A stretch of DNA of 64,000 bases, taken from positions 204,089-268,088 of the forward strand of contig CAZBRO010000005.1 of assembly GCA_964494505.1 (NCBI GenBank), written 5' to 3'. The translations under genes were made by a program, and so were the position numbers. The stretch is from CAIYRG01 sp964494505 (GTDB taxonomy: Bacteria; Pseudomonadota; Alphaproteobacteria; Micropepsales; Micropepsaceae). Below, piece after piece: positions 15,460 to 23,137 of the stretch. The notes beneath the pieces were generated by a model. That model had not been told where the DNA came from. It was given only the letters and a program-made list of their open reading frames with translations, and did no database searches. Every line of letters starts with the position of its first letter. The first letter of the stretch is position 1.

Positions 15460-16475
15460 TGCGCGCGCTTTCCCTGGCCGCGATGATGGCGCTTTGTTCC
15501 GCAACGGCTGAGGCTGCGGACCAGGCGCTCATCGCTGCGGCGAAGAAGGAAGGCGCCGTCGTCTGGTACACGACGCAGATCGTCGATCAATTCGCGCGTC
15601 CCGCCGCGGCCGCGTTCGAGAAGCTGTACGGCATCAAGGTCAGCCTGTCCCGCACCAATGCGACGACGGCTGCGATCAAGATCCTCAACGAGAACCGCGC
15701 GCACAAGAACCAGTCCGACGTGTTCGACGGCACCGTTACCGTGGTGCCGCTGAAGAAGGAGGGTTACGTTCTTCAATGGCTGCCCGATGCGGCGAAGAAT
15801 TATCCGCCGCAGTTCAAAGACCCGGAAGGCTATTGGATCGCGACCAACATCTACATCCTCACGCCTGCGTTCAACACGAAACTGATTCCGCCGGGCCAGG
15901 AGCCGAAGACCTATTCCGCGCTTCTCGATCCCAAATATCGCGGCAAGATGCTGTGGGGTGCGAGCCTGTCGAGCTCGGCTGCCACGGGTTTCATCGGCAC
16001 CGTGCTCGACGACATGGGCGAAGACAAAGGCATGACCTATTTGCGCGAGCTTCAGAAGCAGCGCATCGCCGCGGTGGACACGTCCGCACGCCAAGTGCTG
16101 GATCAAGTGATCGCAGGCGAATATGCGATCGCCCTGCAGATTTTCAATCATCACGCCGTGATCAGCGCGAAGAAGGGCGCGCCCGTGAAATGGATTCCGA
16201 TGGAGCCCACGACCGGCGTGCTCTCCGTGGTGTCCATTCCCAAAGCCGCGCCGCATCCCAATGCGGCCAAACTGTTCGAGGACTTCCTGGTTTCGAAACA
16301 GGGTCAGCTGCTTTACAGCCAGGCGGAATATCTGCCGGCCGATCCGTCCGTGCCGGCGCTCGATCCGACCCTGAAGCCCGAAGGCGGCAAGTTCCGCTCG
16401 CGATTCTTCTCGCCGGAAGAAACCGCGGAGAAAATGCCGCGCTGGAAGAAAATCTACGACGAGATATTCCGCTGA
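15459..16475 (+). CDS. Orphan periplasmic solute-binding protein, Fe(III)-type ABC family (1 of 3)
   Basis: A 338-residue exported protein. The signal peptide 'MRALSLAAMMALCSATAEA' is followed by 'AAKKEGAVVWYTTQIVDQFARPAAAAFEKLYGIKV', the start pattern of the FbpA/AfuA-like group, and ends with 'AAKLFEDFLVSKQGQ ... PRWKKIYDEIFR'. No permease or ATPase gene adjoins it. It is sandwiched by overlaps (TAATG at the start, TGATG at the end) between a VOC enzyme and an acyl-CoA synthetase, so an organic ligand is more likely than iron. It is clearly paralogous to the protein at 19670 (shared 'LDQVIAGEY' and 'GAPVxWIP' stretches). Confidence 0.85.
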   Translation: MRALSLAAMMALCSATAEAADQALIAAAKKEGAVVWYTTQIVDQFARPAAAAFEKLYGIKVSLSRTNATTAAIKILNENRAHKNQSDVFDGTVTVVPLKKEGYVLQWLPDAAKNYPPQFKDPEGYWIATNIYILTPAFNTKLIPPGQEPKTYSALLDPKYRGKMLWGASLSSSAATGFIGTVLDDMGEDKGMTYLRELQKQRIAAVDTSARQVLDQVIAGEYAIALQIFNHHAVISAKKGAPVKWIPMEPTTGVLSVVSIPKAAPHPNAAKLFEDFLVSKQGQLLYSQAEYLPADPSVPALDPTLKPEGGKFRSRFFSPEETAEKMPRWKKIYDEIFR

Positions 16476-18739
16476 TGGCCGAGGGGGACGGTATCGCGGA
16501 GTCGCGCGCCAAGGTCGACGCGCTGCTTAATCCGAGGAACGTGGTCATTGTCGGCGCGAGCGACAAACCCGGCAATTGGGCGCAGCGCGTGTGGCGGAAT
16601 TTGCGGCGCTATGATTTCGATGGCCCGGTCTATCCGTTCAATCCCGGCCGCGAGTCCGTATGGGACACGCGCTGCTACCGCAATTTCGCGGAGCTGCCGG
16701 AACAGCCCGACCATCTGGTGGTGCTCATTCCAGCCCATGCCGTGCCGGATGCGCTCGCCGATGCCGCCAAAGCCGGTGCCCGCAGCGCAACCGTGATGAC
16801 GTCGGGCTTCGACGAAGCGGAAAACGGGGCCGAACTCAGTGCCCGGTTGCGCCACGTGATCGCAGAGTCCGGGCTTGCGGTTTCCGGCCCCAATTGCCTG
16901 GGCAATCTGCACGCCCCGGCAAGCCTGATGACCATGCCCGACGACCGGCCGCAGAAGCTCGCGCGCGGGCCGGTCGCGATCATCGGCCAGTCGGGCGGCA
17001 TCGCCATGGCGATCAAGCGCACGCTGGAGGAGCGCGGCGTCGATACGGGTACCGCCATCACGTCCGGCAATGAGACGGGGCTGACCACGGCCGATTACAT
17101 CGCCTATTTCGCGAGTTTCCCCGATGTGAAGGTGATCGTTTCCTATCTGGAATCGGTGCACGACGCGGACGCGTTCCTGTCTGCGTGCCGCGCCGCGCGT
17201 GCCGCAGGCAAGCCCGTGGTGGTGGTGAAGCTCGGACTTTCCGATTCCGGACGCGAAGCGGCATTGGCGCATACGGGGCGGCTTGCAGGCTCCATGGAAG
17301 CGTTTGACGCGGTGGCGGGTGCTGCCGGTGTGATGCGCGTGCGCAATTTGGATGCGGTCGTAGAGGCGGTGGAATATTGCGTACACGCACCTCTGCCCCG
17401 CGGTCCGGGGCTCGGCGCGATCACGTTTTCGGGCGGATTGCGCGGCATGCTGCTGGACGCGGCGGCAGCGCACGGGTTGAATTTTGCACGATTGTCGGAC
17501 ACGACGATTGCGCGTCTGCAATCGCTTGTGACGATCGGGACCATTGTGGGCAATCCGCTGGATGCGGGGTTCGCCGCGCTCAGCAGTCAGGACGCCTATC
17601 TGCGCTGCATCGAGACGCTGCTCGCGGATACCGGTGTCGATTTCCTGCTGCTGCAGGAAGAATTGCCCCGCGGGCCCGGCACCGAGCGGAAGGAATCAAA
17701 TCTTCGTGCCGTCAACGAGATTGCCGCGCGCGCAGGGAAACCCATCGCATTCGTGACCATGATCTCGCACGGGCTGACCGATTACAGCCGCGCGCTTCGC
17801 GCGGGGTTGCCCAACGTCGCGTTTCTGCAGGAGATCGACAAATCCATGTCGGCGGCGCGCGCGGTGATCGATTACGCAGCGGTGGCGCGCAAACCCGACG
17901 TCGCAGTTTCCTCCCCCGTTTACGGGGGAGGTCCGGCGAAGACGGGGAGGGGGCGCGTCAGCAATGCGGCCGGGCCGCTGAGCGAAGTGGAATCCAAGGC
18001 GCTGCTCAAGGCCTATGGTATCGGGGCTCCGAAGGAGGCAGTTGCGCAGAGCGAGCGCGAAGCGGTCGAAATTGCAAAGCGGATCGGTTATCCCGTCGTC
18101 GCAAAAGCTGTCAGCAGGATGCTGGCGCACAAATCTGAAGCAGGCGCGGTGAGGCTGAATCTGGCGTCGGCAAAGGACGTTCGTGCCGCTTATGCGGACT
18201 TCGTCAAAATCGGAAAACGCACGGGCGCCGTTCTGGATGGCGTGCTGATCGCCCAACAGGTTTCAGACGGGCTCGAACTCGTGCTTGGCATGCACCGCGA
18301 TCCGGAAATGGGGCCGGTGATACTGTTCGGCGCGGGCGGGGTGGAATTGGAACTCCATCGCGACGTGGCGCTTGCCGCGCCGCCGCTGGACGACGAGGCG
18401 GCGCTTGCCCTGATCGCACGCACGCGGGTGGCGAATTTGATCCACGGCTACCGCGGCAAGCCGCCCTTCGACGTGAAGGCACTCGTGAAAGCGCTGCTCG
18501 GGATGTCGCGCCTCACCATCGAGGCGGGCGCGCGTTTGCAATCCATCGACGTGAACCCGTTCCTGCTCCGTCGCCGCGGCGGCCTCGCCCTCGACGCATT
18601 GGTGGTGCTTCGGGATGATCCCCCTCCGCTCGCGTCGCGAGCTCCTCCCCCGCAGGCGGGGGAGGAAAAAAGTGAGAGCGCCCCGGTTTCTTTCCTCCCC
18701 CGTTGTTACGGGGGAGGTGGCGAACCGCACATGCGGTGA
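16475..18739 (+). CDS. ADP-forming acyl-CoA synthetase (acetate-CoA ligase type)
   Basis: A 754-residue single-chain enzyme. A CoA-binding domain ('NPRNVVIVGASDKPGNWAQRVW') comes first, then succinyl-CoA-ligase-like domains with 'GPVAIIGQSGGIAMAI' near 170 and the phospho-His segment 'AHTGRLAGSMEAFDAV' near 265, then an ATP-grasp domain ('ESKALLKAYGIGAPKE' near 510, 'GAGGVELELHRDVALAAPP' near 620). It makes an acyl-CoA with ATP giving ADP. A repeat is inserted in frame at the domain linker (residues 478-494). The last ~40 residues, Pro/Gly-rich, are encoded by another repeat. It overlaps the binding-protein stop by TGATG. The acid substrate is unknown; aromatic or hydroxy acids fit the context. 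Confidence 0.88.
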   Translation: MAEGDGIAESRAKVDALLNPRNVVIVGASDKPGNWAQRVWRNLRRYDFDGPVYPFNPGRESVWDTRCYRNFAELPEQPDHLVVLIPAHAVPDALADAAKAGARSATVMTSGFDEAENGAELSARLRHVIAESGLAVSGPNCLGNLHAPASLMTMPDDRPQKLARGPVAIIGQSGGIAMAIKRTLEERGVDTGTAITSGNETGLTTADYIAYFASFPDVKVIVSYLESVHDADAFLSACRAARAAGKPVVVVKLGLSDSGREAALAHTGRLAGSMEAFDAVAGAAGVMRVRNLDAVVEAVEYCVHAPLPRGPGLGAITFSGGLRGMLLDAAAAHGLNFARLSDTTIARLQSLVTIGTIVGNPLDAGFAALSSQDAYLRCIETLLADTGVDFLLLQEELPRGPGTERKESNLRAVNEIAARAGKPIAFVTMISHGLTDYSRALRAGLPNVAFLQEIDKSMSAARAVIDYAAVARKPDVAVSSPVYGGGPAKTGRGRVSNAAGPLSEVESKALLKAYGIGAPKEAVAQSEREAVEIAKRIGYPVVAKAVSRMLAHKSEAGAVRLNLASAKDVRAAYADFVKIGKRTGAVLDGVLIAQQVSDGLELVLGMHRDPEMGPVILFGAGGVELELHRDVALAAPPLDDEAALALIARTRVANLIHGYRGKPPFDVKALVKALLGMSRLTIEAGARLQSIDVNPFLLRRRGGLALDALVVLRDDPPPLASRAPPPQAGEEKSESAPVSFLPRCYGGGGEPHMR
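17908..17955. repeat. In-frame palindromic repeat in acyl-CoA synthetase gene
   Basis: CCTCCCCCGTTTACGGGGGAGG followed by TCCGGCGAAGACGGGGAGGGGGCG, translated as 'SSPVYGGGPAKTGRGR'. It separates the CoA-ligase and ATP-grasp domains. Same family as 18618 and 10427. Confidence 0.8.
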
Positions 18740-18751
18740 GCCGGAGGGGGC
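18618..18751. repeat. Repeat cluster forming the 3' end of the acyl-CoA synthetase gene
   Basis: Contains CTCGCGTCGCGAG, CTCCTCCCCCGCAGGCGGGGGAGG, a second CCTCCCCCGTTGTTACGGGGGAGG and a closing CCGCACATGCGG hairpin. The synthetase reads through it to a stop at 18739, gaining a low-complexity tail. It also fills the 13-bp gap to the convergent racemase gene. Confidence 0.8.
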
Positions 18752-18752
18752 A

Positions 18753-19526
18753 TTATGACCGCAACAAAAAATCCTGCGACGACAATTTTCCGCGCGGATA
18801 GGTGATCGCACTTTGCGTCCAACCGAACTTGACGCACATCTCGGCAAAGGCAACACAGATCGCCTTCGTGTTCAGCACCTGCACGCCGGTCGCGCGCGCA
18901 AGCTCCGCCGGATCGACGACATAGGGGATCAGCGCCCCGCCAAGGGGCACCACGATCTCGGCGCCGTCATCGATCAGCCCACGGATCAACCCGCACGTGA
19001 TGTCGAAGATCTCGCCTTTGCGCGATTTCACGTCCTTGCCGTAGATTCCGATCGGCTCGATGCCGGCGACAAATGCCTCCAGCCCATAGGAGCGCAATAT
19101 GCGTCGCGTATAGGGCACATGGCTCTGAAGCGGCACCGTGATCCCGACACGGTCGGCCAAGGTGAGCGCCGCATGCATCGCCGTGCGCAACGGCCCGATC
19201 ACCGGAATATCGACCGCAAGCCTGCCGCCATCCACCCCGGGATCGAAGGTGTTGCTGGAAATGACGGCGTCATAGCCGTTCTCCGCAGCCCACACGATCT
19301 TGCGCACAATGGCGGGCGTTTCAATCATGTGATGGAGCCCGTTCAAATTGCTTTGCCCGCCGAGAGTGTGAAACACCTCTGCGCCTTCGAAATTGTCGGG
19401 AAATCCGATTTCGATCCTGGTGCCCGGCGACGCATAGGAATTGACCAGTTTCTCGATCGGCTCCACGTCATAGGCCGGTCCGCGCGTGCCCGTGCGCGGC
19501 GACTGGTTCAACAGCATGATCCGCAT
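18753..19526 (-). CDS. Asp/Glu/hydantoin racemase-family protein
   Basis: A 257-residue protein starting at ATG 19526 ('MRIMLLNQSPRTGTRGPAYD'). The aspartate/glutamate/hydantoin racemase fold is suggested by 'AVISSNTFDPGVDGGRLAVDIPVIGPLRTAMHAAL' near 85-120 and 'AEIVVPLGGALIPYVVDP' near 190-207. The two catalytic Cys usual in this superfamily are not obvious: the first position reads Asn-Thr-Phe and the second region Leu-Gly-Gly. It may therefore be a maleate-isomerase or decarboxylase-like relative rather than a standard racemase. Convergent with the acyl-CoA synthetase. Confidence 0.7.
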   Translation of the reverse strand: MRIMLLNQSPRTGTRGPAYDVEPIEKLVNSYASPGTRIEIGFPDNFEGAEVFHTLGGQSNLNGLHHMIETPAIVRKIVWAAENGYDAVISSNTFDPGVDGGRLAVDIPVIGPLRTAMHAALTLADRVGITVPLQSHVPYTRRILRSYGLEAFVAGIEPIGIYGKDVKSRKGEIFDITCGLIRGLIDDGAEIVVPLGGALIPYVVDPAELARATGVQVLNTKAICVAFAEMCVKFGWTQSAITYPRGKLSSQDFLLRS

Positions 19527-19548
19527 GGGTATGTTCCTCGTATCTGCA

Positions 19549-19614
19549 TCCTTCGACAGGCTTAGGATGAGGACGAATGTAATCTCCTCATGCTGAGCTT
19601 GTCGAAGCATGAGG
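19549..19614. repeat. CCTTCGACAGGCT / GCTTGTCGAAG inverted repeat
   Basis: ATCCTTCGACAGGCTTAGGATGAGG and, after a short spacer, CTCATGCTGAGCTTGTCGAAGCATGAGG form a long imperfect hairpin upstream of the racemase. The same element occurs at 51382. This type is dispersed widely in alphaproteobacterial genomes. Confidence 0.8.
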
Positions 19615-19669
19615 TATGCTTGACACCCTGGTTCCGTCATAGGACCGTGGCCCGAGGGTGGACCGCCGG

Positions 19670-20728
19670 ATGCCGAACATAGTGACCGCCGTGCACCGTC
19701 TTGCGCGCAACCTCGCCCCGATGCTGGCGGCGTACGTGCTGGCGGCCTCCATGGCAGCGCACGCCGTGGACATCGGCCCCGAAATCGTGGCCGCCGCCAA
19801 GAAAGAAGGCCGGCTCACCTTCTACACGCCGCTGGTCGCCGATCAGGTGGTGCGCCCGCTTACCTCGGCCTTCCACGCGAAATACGGCATCACGGCCGAA
19901 TTTCAGCGGATGGATTCGAGCGCGGTCATCGTCAAGGTCCTGAATGAATACCGCGCCGGGCGCGCCGTCGCCGATGCGTTCACCACCTCGCTCGGAATCA
20001 CGACACTGATGTCGGCGGGGGCCATGCGGCCCTTCCATGTGGCGGGCGCGGACGTTCTGCCGGCGGGCTACAAGGACCCGAAGGATTTTTGGGTCGCGGA
20101 CCGCGTCTACGTGCTGGAACCGGCGGTGAATACCAAGCTTGTGCCCGCGGCGGACCGTCCGAAAACTTACGACGATCTGCTCGATCCCAAATGGGCGGGC
20201 CGCATCGTGTGGCGTCCGTCCAATCTCACCGGTTCAAGCGGCTTCATCGCCGATGTGCTGATGGGCATGGGCGAAGAGAAGGGCATGGATTATTTGCGCA
20301 AGCTCTCGCGCCAGAAAGTGATCACGCTTGCCGAGACCGACCGCGCGGTGCTCGACCAGGTGATCGCCGGGGAATATCCCATGGCGCTTGCGATGACCAA
20401 CCACAATGTGGAGATCAGCCGCAAGGATGGCGCGCCCGTCGCCTGGATACCGCTCTCACCGGCGGTGATTTTCTCCGAGCAGGTGGGGCTGACCAAACTC
20501 GGCACCCATCCGAATGCGGCGCTGCTGTTCGCCGATTTCATGCTCTCGCGCGAAGGCCAGACGGTGTTCCGGAAGGCGGGCTACATCCCGGCGCGGCCGG
20601 ACGTGCCGCCGCTCGACCCCAAGCTGCTGCCCGCTGAAGGCGGGTTCAAGGCCAACATCGCAACGCCCGATTATGTCGAAAAGAACTATAAGCGCTGGGA
20701 GGATATCTACCGCCAGCTGTTCCGCTGA
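19670..20728 (+). CDS. Orphan periplasmic solute-binding protein, Fe(III)-type ABC family (2 of 3)
   Basis: A 352-residue exported protein. Signal peptide to about residue 33 ('AYVLAASMAAHA'), then 'AAKKEGRLTFYTPLVADQVVRPLTSAFHAKYGITAEF' and the C-terminal 'KNYKRWEDIYRQLFR'. It is paralogous to the protein at 15459 (shared 'LDQVIAGEY' and 'GMGEEKGMDYLRKL' regions). No permease or ATPase gene is nearby; neighbours are the racemase-like gene and a convergent hydroxycinnamoyl-CoA hydratase/lyase 3 bp away. GTG 19658 is a possible alternative start. Confidence 0.85.
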   Translation: MPNIVTAVHRLARNLAPMLAAYVLAASMAAHAVDIGPEIVAAAKKEGRLTFYTPLVADQVVRPLTSAFHAKYGITAEFQRMDSSAVIVKVLNEYRAGRAVADAFTTSLGITTLMSAGAMRPFHVAGADVLPAGYKDPKDFWVADRVYVLEPAVNTKLVPAADRPKTYDDLLDPKWAGRIVWRPSNLTGSSGFIADVLMGMGEEKGMDYLRKLSRQKVITLAETDRAVLDQVIAGEYPMALAMTNHNVEISRKDGAPVAWIPLSPAVIFSEQVGLTKLGTHPNAALLFADFMLSREGQTVFRKAGYIPARPDVPPLDPKLLPAEGGFKANIATPDYVEKNYKRWEDIYRQLFR

Positions 20729-20731
20729 CCG

Positions 20732-21553
20732 TCAGCTCTTGCGCCGGTAGTTCCCCAGCCCCGGCTTGAAACTCTTTTCGTCCAGGAATTGTTTCGTCGC
20801 CTCGGCGCGGCCCTTTTCGGGATCGCGGAAGCGCAGGGCATCGCTCTTGGCGTTGAGATAATCGGCCGCCTGCTGCACGTCCATATTGCGCACGGCCCGA
20901 ATGCATTCCTTGGTGTAGCGGAGCGCGGCCGGGTTCTTCTTCATCAGCCCACGCGCGAATGTCATGGTTGCCTCGCGCAATTCCGCCCGCGGTACCGAGA
21001 AGTTGACCAGCTTCATTTCCGCGGCCTTTTTGCCGCCGAACGTCTCGCCCGTGCAGGCGTAATACATGGCGTCGCGGAAGCTCATCAGCTGCGCCACGTT
21101 CCAGCTCACGATGCCCCCGGGCAGAATGGCCCAGTTCACCTCCGATAATCCGAATGTCGCCTCGTCCGCCGCAATGGCGAAGTCGCAGGCGCAAAGCGGA
21201 GTGAAGGCTCCGCCGAAACAGAAGCCATTAACCATAGCGATAGTGGGTTTCGCGTATTTCGACAGCTTTTCCCACCGCCAATGGTGGGAATCATGCCGCG
21301 CGCGGGCCCGCCCCTTAGGATCGTCTTCGGTGCTGCGGAAATAGAGCTTGATGTCCTGGCCGGCCGAGAAGGATTCGCCCGCGCCCGTGATGACCACGAC
21401 CTTTGTCTCTTCTTCGGTTTCCAGATCGTCCAGAGCCTCGCACATCTCCCGGTGAAGTTCCGGGCTCATGGCGTTACGTTTCTCGGGACGGTTGAGGATT
21501 ACGAAAGTCACCCCCTCTTCCCGCTCGATTTTGATGCTCTTGAACTCGCCCAC
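20732..21553 (-). CDS. p-Hydroxycinnamoyl-CoA (feruloyl-CoA) hydratase/lyase-like crotonase
   Basis: A 273-residue crotonase-fold enzyme. Segments match the hydroxycinnamoyl-CoA hydratase/lyase subgroup: 'FVILNRPEKRNAMSPELHREM' near 17-37, 'GAGESFSAGQDIKLYFR' near 57, 'YAKPTIAMVNGFCFGGAF' (oxyanion hole) near 105-122, 'ADEATFGLSEVNWAILPGG' near 133 with the expected Glu, and the C-terminal 'QFLDEKSFKPGL'. That subgroup converts feruloyl- or coumaroyl-CoA to the aldehyde plus acetyl-CoA. A general enoyl-CoA hydratase remains possible. A GGAGG-type site precedes the ATG. Confidence 0.8.
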   Translation of the reverse strand: MGEFKSIKIEREEGVTFVILNRPEKRNAMSPELHREMCEALDDLETEEETKVVVITGAGESFSAGQDIKLYFRSTEDDPKGRARARHDSHHWRWEKLSKYAKPTIAMVNGFCFGGAFTPLCACDFAIAADEATFGLSEVNWAILPGGIVSWNVAQLMSFRDAMYYACTGETFGGKKAAEMKLVNFSVPRAELREATMTFARGLMKKNPAALRYTKECIRAVRNMDVQQAADYLNAKSDALRFRDPEKGRAEATKQFLDEKSFKPGLGNYRRKS

Positions 21554-21687
21554 TGCCCGGCCTCCTTATTTTCAATGTTCCTCACATTAGCGAGGTCAGG
21601 CCTGCTTTGCAGCCGCGGAAGGTTCCCGAAGCGGAACAAACACGCATGTCAGGCGATTTCATCTCGACAGAACGTAAGGAGGTTCCC

Positions 21688-21891
21688 ATGGCCGGTGACT
21701 CGTACATCACGAATCCCTCCGCGCAGCAGGGCGAATCCACGGTGAAGAAGGGCTCTCGCAACCCCGCCACGATCGAAGGAATGGTGCAACCGGAAATCGG
21801 GCGGGATGATTCCGTAGATGAAGGGCCGGTCGATATTCCCGATCATCTGGGAAAGCGTCCGAACCCGACGCTCGACAAGCATGGCCGTTGA
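21688..21891 (+). CDS. Small hydrophilic protein, unknown
   Basis: A 67-residue protein whose start is set by a near-perfect TAAGGAGG ribosome site before ATG 21688. The sequence is polar and acidic ('GESTVKKGSRNPATIEG', 'RDDSVDEGPVDIPDHLGKRPNP'), without Cys, signal peptide or membrane segment. It looks intrinsically disordered, like some small stress-induced proteins. No family assigned. Confidence 0.65.
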   Translation: MAGDSYITNPSAQQGESTVKKGSRNPATIEGMVQPEIGRDDSVDEGPVDIPDHLGKRPNPTLDKHGR

Positions 21892-22044
21892 TGCGACCAC
21901 GCGTCACCGCGAGCGTCATCCCCTTGTCATTCGCCGAAGGCCGCCTATCATCAGGTTTGTGCTGGCATTGCCTTGAGGCTTGCTGGTGGAATGCCTGCCG
22001 TTGGGGGGGTAGGCGGGCTCCCGGAGGATTGCGGGAGCATTTGA

Positions 22045-22221
22045 GTGGATGGGGATTCGACGGAACGCGCCAAGCGTTATCGCGATCATGCAAAAGAGAT
22101 AAGGGCGGCCGCGGGTGATATGAACCATTCGCCGAGCCGCGCAGCTTTACTGCGCCTTGCCGATACATACGAAAGCCTGGCATCGCGAATCGAAGCGGAG
22201 TTCAAGAGAGAGAGCGACTGA
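22045..22221 (+). CDS. Small charged helical protein, 58 aa
   Basis: Reads from GTG 22045 to TGA 22219-22221, with GCGGGAG seven bases before the start and a stop codon immediately upstream in frame. The peptide ('MDGDSTERAKRYRDHAKEIR', then 'LLRLADTYESLASRIEAEFKRESD') has the RYRxxAxEIR ... LLxxAxxYExLA pattern of small alphaproteobacterial helical proteins of unknown function. Its stop abuts the convergent FAA hydrolase stop with no gap. Confidence 0.65.
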   Translation: MDGDSTERAKRYRDHAKEIRAAAGDMNHSPSRAALLRLADTYESLASRIEAEFKRESD

Positions 22222-23136
22222 TCAGGCGATTGTGTTGGTGAGGGCGCCAATGCGCTCGATCTCGAGCCTCACGACGTCGCCCGCCTTCAGGAATTCGCCG
22301 CGGCCCATGCCGACTCCCGCGGGCGTGCCGGTGAGGATGATATCGCCCGGATAGAGTGTCATTCCGGCCGAGATATGTGCGATCTGCTCGGCCAATGAGA
22401 AGATCATCTCGCTCGTATTGGAATCCTGCTTGATCGCGTCATTGACCCACAGCTTCAGCGCGAGATTTTGCGGGTCGGGAATGTCGTCGGCCGGCACGAT
22501 CCACGGCCCGAGCGGACAGGCCCCATCGAAACATTTCTGTCCGACCCAATCGGGACGAAAGGGCGAGCCGACCGGGACTTCCGCGCGTTGCGAGAGATCG
22601 CGCGCGGAAAGATCGTTCGCCACCGTGTAGCCCGCGACACAGGAAAGCGCCTCTTCGACAGGTACAGCTTTCGTCTCGCGGCCGATGACCGCGGCAAGCT
22701 CCACTTCCCAATCGAGCTTCGTACAATATTGCGTTGCCGAGACGATGGCGCCCGGATCAGCGACGCTGCGCGGCGTCTTCAGGAAGTGCCATGGCTTGCC
22801 GCCGCTCTCCTTCGGATCGGGGCCGAGCGGCCGGCCCGTACGCTCTGCCATCTCCTTGGCATGGTCGCGGTAATTCGCCCCGGCGCAATAAATGGCGCCC
22901 GGCCATAATACCGGCGCCCGCAGATGCGTCTCCGCGAGCGGCCAGCCGGCGCCGACTTTCTCGGTAGCGCGCTGAAGGACGATCTTCGCGTGGGTCCAGT
23001 CTTCGAGAATGCTCAGCACGCTGGTGTAGTCCGGCTGCTGGGTCAGCTCAGCCGCGTCAAACACCTGATCTCCCACGACCAGCCCGGCGCGTGACCCGTT
23101 CTCCGATTCATACGTCGCCAATTTGTATCCGGACAT
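22222..23136 (-). CDS. Fumarylacetoacetate hydrolase-family protein
   Basis: A 304-residue FAH-fold protein. 'GAIYCAGANYRDHAKEM' near 80-97 and 'KLDWEVELAAVIGRETKAV' near 140-158 supply the metal-binding Glu residues, followed by 'GYTVANDLSARDLS' near 168 and 'LYPGDIILTGTPAGVGMGR' near 262-280. Family members hydrolyse or decarboxylate acylpyruvates and ring-cleavage products. It is the last gene of a four-gene operon (UbiD, Bug protein, molybdopterin hydroxylase, FAH), one base after the hydroxylase stop, so it probably finishes the breakdown of the operon's substrate. Confidence 0.9.
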   Translation of the reverse strand: MSGYKLATYESENGSRAGLVVGDQVFDAAELTQQPDYTSVLSILEDWTHAKIVLQRATEKVGAGWPLAETHLRAPVLWPGAIYCAGANYRDHAKEMAERTGRPLGPDPKESGGKPWHFLKTPRSVADPGAIVSATQYCTKLDWEVELAAVIGRETKAVPVEEALSCVAGYTVANDLSARDLSQRAEVPVGSPFRPDWVGQKCFDGACPLGPWIVPADDIPDPQNLALKLWVNDAIKQDSNTSEMIFSLAEQIAHISAGMTLYPGDIILTGTPAGVGMGRGEFLKAGDVVRLEIERIGALTNTIA

Positions 23137-23137
23137 C

